Assembly (NCBI GenBank): GCA_018654745.1 | Contig: JABILA010000080.1 | Coordinates: 1 to 57,236 of the forward strand | Source of the DNA: Alphaproteobacteria bacterium | Lineage (GTDB): Bacteria > Pseudomonadota > Alphaproteobacteria > UBA2966 | Length of the DNA stretch: 57,236 bases | Direction of reading: 5' to 3' | Shown: piece after piece, positions 8,201 to 15,300 of the stretch | Numbering within the stretch: the stretch's first letter is position 1 | How the letters are laid out: each line of letters begins with the position of its first letter | Notes under the pieces: model-generated | Seen by the model: only the letters and a program-made list of their open reading frames with translations | Database searches by the model: none | Told to the model about the DNA's origin: nothing | Position numbers and translations under genes: made by a program

Positions 8201-8304
8201 TTGACCCTATCCGCCATCCCAACCCAGCAGAAACTCTTGGAAAACTATTAGGTGAAGAAGTTTCTGAATTCGTCTCGAAAAAATATACCCCTAACAACAA
8301 ATAG
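5245..8304 (+). CDS. Primase-polymerase / helicase fusion (element replication protein)
   Basis: A 1019-residue protein. Residues 1-170 look like a bifunctional primase-polymerase domain: GYSPIPI near the start, GWGIACG at 54-60, the metal-binding pair in AIDIDE (D66, D68) and a histidine motif FHIHP (130-134). Residues about 380-800 look like a helicase-type ATPase: Walker A AAAGLGKTT (383-391) and Walker B-like IIVIDEN (517-523). Between them are four cysteines, C445, C466, C478 and C484, which could bind a metal or Fe-S cluster as in XPD/DinG-type helicases. The likely role is origin priming and unwinding for the element. It is the last gene of the WYL operon. No clear terminator follows. 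Confidence 0.85.
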   Translation: MTYDPYRLLDNGYSPIPIPTGTKACLVKGWSRFCDIFPTEDEIEEWKRRWPGCGWGIACGRIVAIDIDELDPIKAAEVHRHALKIFGPTDLMRVGKWPKRALIYQAEGDIASTSVPAIDILARGKQFVAFHIHPATKKPYRWVFESPLDVDISQVPKVTQEQINTFIAPYRLRNAPATSSGELQDIEWGESGKAIDGREALLFKIVGEVSTEFGCPTSDQFIRSIADEAWERFEGLADLTRTKGDGRKLYDLSDAHSKARWRVRNNKKEAIEVPPSFPAETELSAKDASEALMASIQFFFQSASQYSTARREVSKRMEEILSKERDKYWLDHVQPSDMTWWFDLPKDLEKSITAKMKPVIQANVKREFDVDDLDHAPRLQIKAAAGLGKTTEVIRELPKHKGLVCNYHVPSTELALELAKKFREAGVPARAILGRENGAPDNPMCAKYLAAKKASTLGLNVYKTLCRSGDNEGNIHECKHFMNCRYLKQLHEVPNVRIMAHEYLFSPPPMRIKTPDIIVIDENFTLRSTVSCSFSIDRLPSEVRDCVYQATNDGLDLKTALVNAGFTKRRLREIAKTIDPNIEHDVLPSMPEEMAISRLNSIAESEQQKVVKFLECAADEFDFDRGFHGVNIEKDAQVQIAGKTERQHRVAVYWRRKPNCSNTTPILIIDADADVEINKRFFGFWLKAERITARRNCHVIQCRSSRMSKIALTGMDGKGKTPSLNKALKIIEAEVSQGHKVLVVTNKPVRELITGESASLQRSSNWNGATITHFGAIRGCDEWKDYDTVIVLGREQSPPHSTDEVCRALWADDPRPLRFSDGSYIEAPRGYRLANRAHYGVTSHIHPDERGQKILEQIRERETVQAIDRLRLVHATDKKKVIILCSLPVDITVNELKSLDQLSGNISRMGLEKFNIAIERAGMLPLGGRDLKLAFPDLWSSVNAASSSLEKIPTTSNNILFDVPPHYRSATYRRVGQRGKSSRVLFDPIRHPNPAETLGKLLGEEVSEFVSKKYTPNNK

Positions 8305-8475
8305 AAGTGAAATAAGAAAAATGTGTCAACGCCGGAGTAAAAATACACCGCTGTCGCAGCGTAGCGTCAGTGGATAAGCCGCGCTGTCTGGCTTGATGTT
8401 CAAGGTTGTCGCCGGTAGTTCACAGGAGGGCCCGACACGCACTGCAGAGGCGTGGCTACATACCGCGCCCCCTTT

Positions 8476-8664
8476 TTATTGCGTTTGTGAAACAACTTGT
8501 TGATCGATGTAGTCTTCAAGATCAACGTCGCGATATCGGACCTGATGCCCGAGCCTCACAAAATCTGGCCCTGTGGCTGCCAGTCGCCAATGTTCAAGGG
8601 TCGAGTTTGAAACGCCGAGATAGTCGGCTGCTTCGTCGGTATTCAATAAGACTGGTTTTTGCAT
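8476..8664 (-). CDS. AlpA-like excisionase / MerR-type HTH protein
   Basis: The 62-residue protein is a single winged HTH_17 domain: LLNTDEAADYLGVSNSTLEHWR (about residues 5-26), then GPDFVRLGHQVRYRDVDLEDYI. This is the AlpA/Xis pattern, in which the first helices set DNA recognition and the VRYRxxDLxxYI wing closes the fold. ATG 8664 has GGAG eight bases upstream and is preferred over the in-frame ATG at 8694. The gene lies between the replication operon and the integrase, as in P4-like and PICI satellites, where AlpA drives excision. The 8305-8475 stretch before it holds no gene. Confidence 0.88.
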   Translation of the reverse strand: MQKPVLLNTDEAADYLGVSNSTLEHWRLAATGPDFVRLGHQVRYRDVDLEDYIDQQVVSQTQ

Positions 8665-8847
8665 ATCCAAAGCTCCATACAAGGTTAAAAGCAAACCCAG
8701 CAGGAACTTTGATGCCGTCTAACCTGCTCATATGACTCAGTTGACGCGGCAGTTCTCAACCAAGGTGGATAACAACAAAATAGGAACCATCAGGACAAAA
8801 TGCAATACTTATTTGAGATGTTCAAAAATATTAGCATATTCGTAAAT

Positions 8848-8871
8848 ATTAGCTCTTTGAAAAGAGCTAAT
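8848..8871. terminator. Perfect 11-bp-stem hairpin after the integrase gene
   Basis: ATTAGCTCTTT, a 2-nt centre, and the exact complement follow the integrase stop by 3 nt on the leftward strand. No long U tract follows, so it is either a weak terminator or an RNA 3'-end stabiliser. The 8695-8847 stretch before it holds short AATATTAGC repeats and no gene. Confidence 0.45.
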
Positions 8872-8874
8872 ACA

Positions 8875-10050
8875 TTAGCTAGCGGAAGATCCTATTTGAT
8901 AAATAGTTGCATCTGTAGCCTCCTTGTTTAAACGCCGACCTATCTCTTCTATTACAGTGTTCATTATCGGCCTCAACGAGTCGATCTGTACATGGATATA
9001 GCGGTTTGTTATTGAGCCACTGGCCCCGTTCGCATGGTTCAGGATGCGCCCGATTTGATCTTCCCCAAACCCGATCTCGGCAGCAGTGGACGCCCATGTG
9101 TGACGCAATGAATGTAATGTACCAGGAACGGTCTCGTGACGTGGATTGATCAATGGGCCAGTTCCGCTCTTGTCGGGAAATACATAGTCACCTTGAACAG
9201 GCAGTCGTTCCAGAACATCAAAATGAGAATCATTCAGTGGAAGGTAGTGTTCCCGGCCCGACTTGGTCTTTGGCAGATGCAGATATTTGCCGTTGTAGTT
9301 TATCTGCTCCCACTTGAGCGTTGTGATTTCGCTCTTCCGGCAAGCTGTCAGCAGCAGGAATAAGTAGAACTCCCTGTGAATGGGATTGATGATTCTTTGA
9401 ACTTTTTCATTCCAGGCAAACAAATCAACGACGGGGCGGTTTGCTTTTGGTTGCGGATTATTCCATCCACTTTTCTTGCCCCTCTTGTTCTGGAGAACAT
9501 CGGTTGGACAGGCTGGCAAGTTTGTTTTCTCGAAATCCAGTCGCGCGGTGTTCCAAACGACCCTGAAGGCGCGCATTGTTTCGTCAGCCATTACGGGACC
9601 GAGCTTCGTTAGAGCCATATGACGGGCACTGACCATGCGCATGGTTATTTCGCCGAGGGGAGAATCAACCCAGTCAGATAACCGGACCTCAACAGCGCGC
9701 TCAACAAACGATTTGTGTTGCCCGGTGGCTTCGCTGGTCTGCAGGTAGTTCGACAGCGCCTCCTTGAGCGTCACCTCGCGCTCCAGAAGGTTTTTTGCCT
9801 TGCCATGCCGCATCTCAAGATCAAACGATCGGGCGGAGGCTCTTGCCTGTGGGAGCGAAACTGTTGGGTAACGACCAAGGAGAACCCGCTTTGTTTTGTC
9901 CCTGATGTTTCTTTGGTAATAGAGGGTTGTCGCTGTCGGCTGCACATAGGCAACAAAACCTTTGATCTCGGTGTCCCAATGGCGAACGACACCGTCAGCT
10001 GGTCGACTCAGGCCATCAAGATATTTCTTGGTCAAATGAGTGCTTGGCAT
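8875..10050 (-). CDS. int: P4-type tyrosine recombinase (integrase)
   Basis: The 391-residue protein has an N-terminal arm-binding domain of the DUF4102 type (about residues 1-90, with LLGRYPTVSLPQAR), a SAM-like core-binding region, and a C-terminal catalytic domain. The full catalytic set is present: R238 (TACRKSE), K263 (TKSG), H313 and R316 (LHSLRHTW), H339 (LNHA) and nucleophile Y351 (NRYIHV). A good ribosome site (AGAAGGA) lies 7 nt before ATG 10050. It reads away from the tRNA-Gly fragment 130 nt to its right, the usual layout for an element integrated in a tRNA gene. It catalyses site-specific integration and, with the AlpA-like protein, excision. Confidence 0.95.
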   Translation of the reverse strand: MPSTHLTKKYLDGLSRPADGVVRHWDTEIKGFVAYVQPTATTLYYQRNIRDKTKRVLLGRYPTVSLPQARASARSFDLEMRHGKAKNLLEREVTLKEALSNYLQTSEATGQHKSFVERAVEVRLSDWVDSPLGEITMRMVSARHMALTKLGPVMADETMRAFRVVWNTARLDFEKTNLPACPTDVLQNKRGKKSGWNNPQPKANRPVVDLFAWNEKVQRIINPIHREFYLFLLLTACRKSEITTLKWEQINYNGKYLHLPKTKSGREHYLPLNDSHFDVLERLPVQGDYVFPDKSGTGPLINPRHETVPGTLHSLRHTWASTAAEIGFGEDQIGRILNHANGASGSITNRYIHVQIDSLRPIMNTVIEEIGRRLNKEATDATIYQIGSSAS

Positions 10051-10125
10051 TTTGCAGTCCTTCTGCAGTGCTTGAAAACAACAAAAGCACCACGATATGT
10101 GGCGCCCACACTATTATTTTGCAGT
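10049..10125. promoter_or_regulatory. Direct repeats TTYTGCAGT, probable integrase arm sites
   Basis: ATTTTGCAGT occurs at 10049-10058 and 10116-10125, with a third related copy, TTCTGCAGTG, at 10061-10070. Repeats of this kind between an integrase gene and its att core are typical arm-type binding sites. The integrase promoter must overlap this region. Confidence 0.45.
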
Positions 10126-10177
10126 GTTTTCAGTCACTTAACAACCAATTCCAAACACCTACATCCAAGAAAATATG

Positions 10178-10223
10178 CTTGCCAAGGTTAGGGTCGAGAG
10201 TTCGAATCTCTTCGCCCGCTCCA
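10178..10223 (+). repeat. attR: 3' fragment of tRNA-Gly(GCC)
   Basis: From the anticodon loop (TTGCCAA) through a T arm (GAGAG-TTCGAAT-CTCTT) and the acceptor strand CGCCCGC-T-CCA, this matches the 3' part of a bacterial tRNA-Gly(GCC), including its U discriminator. No 5' half precedes it, so it is not a working gene. When an element integrates into a tRNA 3' end, the intact gene is kept at one end and a 3' copy is left at the other. The orientation places the element to the left, with the intact tRNA-Gly beyond the left window edge. Confidence 0.85.
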
Positions 10224-10241
10224 GTTTTGACCGAAACAAAG

Positions 10242-10270
10242 AGCCTGATCGTTACTGATCAGGCTTTTTT
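10242..10270 (+). terminator. Rho-independent terminator of the original tRNA-Gly gene
   Basis: AGCCTGATC, a 6-nt loop and GATCAGGCT form a perfect 9-bp stem followed by six T. It lies 18 nt after the CCA of the tRNA fragment, so it was probably the native terminator of the tRNA-Gly gene before integration. Confidence 0.9.
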
Positions 10271-10405
10271 GTTTTAAGCTGACCACGCAGTGTGATATCG
10301 GGATTGCAAATAGATACACATCCTGTCGTCATGGTAATATGATATTAAAGGTAACCGGAATGTTGCCCCTTCAGCGTTATAAGTAAATTTTCAGGATGTT
10401 TCATA

Positions 10406-10816
10406 ATGTCAGCAGGATTAAAAGGTCGTCGTGAAGCCCGAGTGTTGGTCGTTGATGACGAGCCGCAGATGGTCAAGATTGTTGAAGGTGTGCTCCGCAT
10501 ATTGGGCGTTGGCAGCATTTCCACTGCGATTGACGGTCAGGAAGCGCTGAAACTTGTGAAATCTTCCACTGACAAGCCTTTTGATCTGGTGGTGTGCGAC
10601 TGGCAGATGCCAAATATGGATGGCCTGGAATTTCTGGAAGCCTTCCGCGCAGACTATCCGGGCACGGCTTTTGTCATGCTGACAGCCAAAACGGATGTTC
10701 AGGCCTTCAATTCGGCCAAGCGCAGTGGGGCGACCTATTTTTTCATGAAGCCGATCGATGCCGGTGATCTTAAATCCAGACTTTCAAGTCTGTTTGATTT
10801 GATGGCCGCGAGTTAA
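10406..10816 (+). CDS. Stand-alone CheY-like response regulator
   Basis: The 136-residue protein is a single receiver domain: acidic pair D17/D18 (VVDDEP), phospho-acceptor D65 (VVCDWQMPNMDG), T93 (MLTAK) and K115 (MKPID). There is no output domain, so it acts by protein contact or in a phosphorelay. No histidine kinase or chemotaxis gene lies nearby to name its partner. It is the first host gene after the element. It is convergent with the small membrane protein, with only 8 nt between the stops. Confidence 0.93.
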   Translation: MSAGLKGRREARVLVVDDEPQMVKIVEGVLRILGVGSISTAIDGQEALKLVKSSTDKPFDLVVCDWQMPNMDGLEFLEAFRADYPGTAFVMLTAKTDVQAFNSAKRSGATYFFMKPIDAGDLKSRLSSLFDLMAAS

Positions 10817-10824
10817 CCCCGAAT

Positions 10825-11184
10825 TTAAAATTCCAGGATTGAGCTGTAGGCCAGGATACCGGCCAGGGCGATCGCATAGATCAGTAGCGCGACAGCCCCG
10901 ACAAACAGGAAATTCCCGAAGGTTCTGAGCGGATGGCTGGATTTTTCAATCTGGCGGCGGTCGGGCTCGCGTTTTTCGGCTCCGGCAATAACGGTTACAA
11001 ATATCCGGGTAAATATAAGCGGGATACTGAGGCGAATATTGACCTTGTGATTTTGCCGCCAGCCCGACCTCTTGATGGCATCTGCCAAAGCGCCGATCTG
11101 GCTTTCCGACAGCTCCTGTCGAACGTCGGTGGGTAAATAGTCAAATACCCGGTCTATGCTGGATGTCGCGGTTAATTCCGTCAT
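10825..11184 (-). CDS. Small conserved membrane protein of unknown function
   Basis: The 119-residue protein from ATG 11184 has a soluble N-terminal part (FDYLPTDVRQELSESQIGALADAI) and two hydrophobic stretches: IPLIFTRIFVTVIAG (about 53-67) and a longer C-terminal one, FLFVGAVALLIYAIALAGILAY (about 92-113). A basic loop, EKREPDRRQIEK, lies between them. GGGAGG lies about 8 nt upstream of ATG 11184, which decides this start over the in-frame ATG at 11244. I recall similar alphaproteobacterial proteins but no known role. Confidence 0.8.
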   Translation of the reverse strand: MTELTATSSIDRVFDYLPTDVRQELSESQIGALADAIKRSGWRQNHKVNIRLSIPLIFTRIFVTVIAGAEKREPDRRQIEKSSHPLRTFGNFLFVGAVALLIYAIALAGILAYSSILEF

Positions 11185-11286
11185 GAGGTAACCTCCCTGA
11201 ACCTTGAACGTTTCCGTTGTGACCGGAAACGTTGAGCCCCCCACTGATTCTTGCCGGAAAAGTCCTGGTCAGGCAAGTCTTTGATT

Positions 11287-12138
11287 TTAATCGTCGGTGA
11301 CGCGTTCGTCAGATTGCCAAAAGGACCAGATCACACCGGCACCGACCCCTATATTGCTGGTATTCAGAAATAACGGGCTGGATTTGTTGGCAGCGCCATG
11401 GTGGAACTCACCGTTGATGCCGGCAAAAACACGCCAGCGTTCTGTCAGGGGTTTGAAGGCGGACAATTGCAGGCGCGTTCCCATATATCCGGCCTTTGCA
11501 TTATAAGCACTTCGGCTGCCCGTCACGAAATTGTTCGGGACTTCATAAAAATAGTCGGACAAGCCTTCGCTGGCAAAATCCGCGGATATGCCCAGCTTCA
11601 GCTCAATTCCCTTGCCCAGAAAATCATCGTTCTGATAGGCCAGTTCAGGCGCAAAGATAAAGCCCTGATGATCAAAATTGGAAAAATCCGTCGATAAAAC
11701 GGCTCTGACCGGTAGTTCGAGGTCTATTTTGGCTGCCCGGGCAGCACGCGCCAGGGTTATCTGCAGTCGCGGTCCAACTTCGCCCAGCCAGTCAAGGTCG
11801 GCCATGCCATTGCGTGCTGTGTTGTTGTCGGCATCCGTCGGGAAGGACCCGGAAAGTGATATATCAAACTCCACCCGGTCGGTATGAATAAGCCTGCCGC
11901 GTATCAGGCCCTTGTCACCGGCGCGCAGGATTTCGCCGCGATAGACCAGCAAAGGCAGGGCCGCCCACTGAAAGTGGCTCTGTCCGGCAGCAGGATAATC
12001 CGGAAGGTACCCGGTGCCCACGACAGCCCCCAGTTCCCATAATGGTTTGCTTTTGTCAGGTGCAGCGGTGGTACTGGAAACAATGAATGCCACGGAGAAA
12101 AAAGCCATTACGGCCAGACTGAAAATCGACTTTCGCAA
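11287..12138 (-). CDS. MipA/OmpV-family outer-membrane protein
   Basis: The 283-residue protein has a signal peptide of about 25 residues (hydrophobic FSLAVMAFFSVAFIVSS ending TTAA). It then follows the MipA/OmpV pattern: GAVVGTGYLPDYPAAGQ, ALPLLVYRG, alternating beta strands, DNNTARNGM, WLGEVGPRLQ, and a C-terminal SNIGVGAGVIWSF strand. The family forms small outer-membrane barrels; MipA was described as a scaffold for murein hydrolase MltA, but most members are uncharacterised. The 257-nt gap upstream, before the divergent glutamate dehydrogenase gene, holds no gene and must contain both promoters. Confidence 0.9.
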   Translation of the reverse strand: MRKSIFSLAVMAFFSVAFIVSSTTAAPDKSKPLWELGAVVGTGYLPDYPAAGQSHFQWAALPLLVYRGEILRAGDKGLIRGRLIHTDRVEFDISLSGSFPTDADNNTARNGMADLDWLGEVGPRLQITLARAARAAKIDLELPVRAVLSTDFSNFDHQGFIFAPELAYQNDDFLGKGIELKLGISADFASEGLSDYFYEVPNNFVTGSRSAYNAKAGYMGTRLQLSAFKPLTERWRVFAGINGEFHHGAANKSSPLFLNTSNIGVGAGVIWSFWQSDERVTDD

Positions 12139-12395
12139 TTTGGTATCCCTGAACTTTTCATGAGAGGTAACTGATCAAGGCCAACACAGACGTGTACGGG
12201 CGCGGGGAGTTTCCCCGTACAAGCGACGAACGTCAACTGCAAACCGGCAAACGTCTGACTTGCCAGCAGCCTGCAATCGGGGCATGGTTGCTGGTAGCCA
12301 GAAAAAAGATGGTAATTGTCCGGTAATAACAAGGCCCTGGCAGCATTTAGTAACGAGCATTCAGCGACGATCGAGCAACATCACGGGGACATCAT

Positions 12396-15300
12396 ATGTT
12401 GACCAAGGCGCGTAAGGACAAAGCTGACCGGATCAAACAGGTCATCGCTCATCTCAATAAACAGGCAGGTAAAAAGAAGTCGGTCAGGACGGCCGAGCTT
12501 GTGGAACTATTTTATGCGCGGGTCGCGCCGGAAGACATTATCTCCGCGCGCCTGGATAACCTATATGGTGCGCCCACCAGTTTGCTGAAATCCGCGGCCA
12601 TCAGAAAACCGGAAAAGCCCATTGTCCGGGCGTGGAATCCGGATCAGAAAAAAGACGGCTGGAAGACACCGCACACCGTCATCGAAGTGATCAATGACGA
12701 CATGCCGTTCCTGGTCGATTCGATCACACAAGGTCTGGCGCAGGCGGGGTGGGGCGTGCAACTTGCCGTTCATCCCATTGTTGTTGTGCAGCGGAATGCA
12801 GCTGGCAAGATTGTCGATCTTTTGCCAGAAGATCGTACAAGTGAAACCTTGTCCGTTGAAAGCTGGATCCATGTTCAGGTCGAACGCCAGTCTACGGCCA
12901 AAGCCTTACGTGAGATCGAAAAGCGCCTGACGGCCATATTGTCGGATGTCCGGGCAGCCGTAGAAGACTGGAAGCCCATGCTGGCCCGTCTGCACGAAAC
13001 CATCACAACAATGAAGCTGACTCCGCCGCCGCTTGATCCGGAAGAAGTAGATGAAGCCACCGCATTTCTTGAGTGGATGGCCGATAATCATTTTACGCTT
13101 CTCGGTGTGCGTGAATATGAATATAGCGGTGCCAAAGGCACTGAATCCATTCGCCTGGTCAAGGGATCAGGCATGGGCATCCTGCGAAATCCCGGCGCAC
13201 ATGTTTTGCAAAGTGCCGGCACCCGTAGCGGTCAGGTGATCACCGACGAAGTGCGTCACCTGATGAGCCAGCCAACACCCTTGTTTGTGACCAAGGCCAA
13301 TGTGCGATCAACCGTCCATCGGGCCGTGCACATGGATTATATCGGCTTCAAGCGCTTTGATAAAAAAGGCAACGTGATCGGCGAGCGTCGTTTCATCGGC
13401 CTGTTTACATCGGCGGCTTATAACCAGTCCCCACTGGCCATACCACTGCTGCGCCGCCGGGTTAAAAAGACGGTTCACAATGCCGGGCTTTCGAGATCAA
13501 GCCACGACGGCAAGGCCCTGACCAATGTGCTGGAAACTTTTCCGCGAGACGAGTTGTTCCAGATTGCCGAAGAAGACCTGAATAATATTTCCCTCGGTGT
13601 TCTGGAATTGCAGGACCGTCCCCGCATCAAGGCTTTCGCCCGACGCGACCCCTTTGGCCGGTTTGTTTCCTGTCTGGTTTATGTGCCCCGTGAGTCGCAC
13701 ACCACCGATTTGCGCATGCGGTTCGGCGACATTGTGGCACAGGAATATCATGGTCACGTTTCCGCCAGCTATACCCATATCGGTGAGACACCGTTGGCGC
13801 GCATTCACTTCATTATTGGTATCGATGATGCTGGCAAAGCACCGGTCGATGGAGACGTGCTCGATAAACTTCTGCGCAAGGCAGCACGTTCCTGGCAGGA
13901 TGATTTGAAAGACGCCCTGCAGGCACACTTTGGCGAACAGGACACGCCTGCTCTCTGGCAACGATATCGCACGGCATTTGCTGCCGGTTATCGTGATGCC
14001 TTTGCCGCGTCCGATGCCATGGGCGACATCGAAAAGATGGAAGAGCTCGACAGCGAAAATAATCTGGCGCTCCAGCTCTACCGCCCGGATGACGCTCCCG
14101 AAAATACGCTTCGGTTCAAGATATTTCATACTGGTGGGCCTATCCCTTTATCGGACTGTTTGCCGGTCCTGGAAAATATGGGTCTCCAGGTCGTTGATGA
14201 AAATCCGCACAAAATCAAGCGGGGCGAAAACGGCGACCGTGTCTGGATTCATGATTTTGGATTGCTCAGCAAGTCTGCAAGGTCCATCGATATTGACGAC
14301 GCGCGAGAACAGTTCCACGAAACTTTCGCCCGTGTCTGGCGTGAAGAAATTGAAAACGACGGCTTCAATCGCCTGGTCGTCGGCGCCGGTCTGAAATGGC
14401 GGGACGTTGTTGTCCTGCGGGCCTACAGTAAATATCTGCGCCAGGCAGGCATCGCCTTTTCACCGGATTATATGGAAGATACGCTGGCCGGAAATCCGGA
14501 AATTGCAGCGCGGATTGTTGAATATTTCCACCTGCGGTTTGATCCGGCCAACAATGCGACGGCCGCGGATATCAAAGCCCGGGACCGGACGACAAAACGT
14601 ATTCTCAATCGGATCGGCGGATTGCTGGATCAGGTGGCCAACCTGGACGAAGACCGCATCCTGCGACGCTTCCTCAATCTGGTCGAAAGCACCCTGCGTA
14701 CGAACTATTACCAACCCGCTGCAGACGGTCAGTCCAAGGCCTATGTTTCGTTCAAGCTGAACAGTCAGGAAGTGGACGAACTGCCTTTGCCGCGCCCGCA
14801 CGTGGAAATATTTGTCTACAGTCCGCGTGTTGAAGCCGTGCACTTGCGCGGTGGTCGTGTGGCTCGCGGTGGCCTGCGCTGGTCAGACCGGCGAGAGGAT
14901 TTCCGCACAGAAGTGCTGGGCCTGATGAAAGCCCAGATGGTCAAAAACGCCGTGATTGTACCGGTTGGATCGAAAGGTGGGTTCGTAACCAAAAACCTGC
15001 CGACAACCGGTGGCCGCGACGCCGTCATGGCCGAGGTTATTGAATGTTACCAGACCTTCCTGCGCGGTCTTCTGGACGTCACGGATAACCGAACTGCCAA
15101 GGGTGTCGCCCATCCCGATCAGGTCGTGCGTTACGACGAAGACGATACTTATCTGGTGGTCGCTGCCGACAAGGGCACGGCAACCTTCTCTGATATCGCC
15201 AATGGCGTGGCCATTGATTATGGCTTCTGGCTGGGCGATGCCTTTGCCTCGGGTGGCTCTGCCGGTTACGACCACAAGGGCATGGGCATTACCGCCAAGG

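Noticed and set aside
3371..8304. Known BREX or CBASS system
   Set aside because: Although the regulator is of the BrxR/CapW type, none of the effectors (PglX, PglZ, BrxC, CD-NTase, Cap proteins) is present in the window.
8323..8349. Stretch resembling the terminal repeat of an IS21-like insertion sequence (TGTCAACGCCGGAGTAAAAA)
   Set aside because: Only one end-like motif is visible, with no transposase, partner repeat or target duplication near it.
8406..8735. 109-residue rightward frame over the AlpA-like gene
   Set aside because: The opposite strand encodes a clear HTH_17 domain with a good ribosome site.
10178..10223. Functional tRNA-Gly gene
   Set aside because: The acceptor 5' strand, D arm and anticodon 5' stem are missing; only the 3' part is there.
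12139..12395. Riboswitch or leader RNA before the glutamate dehydrogenase gene
   Set aside because: I looked for conserved glycine-, glutamine- or SAM-type cores and found no convincing match in this gap.
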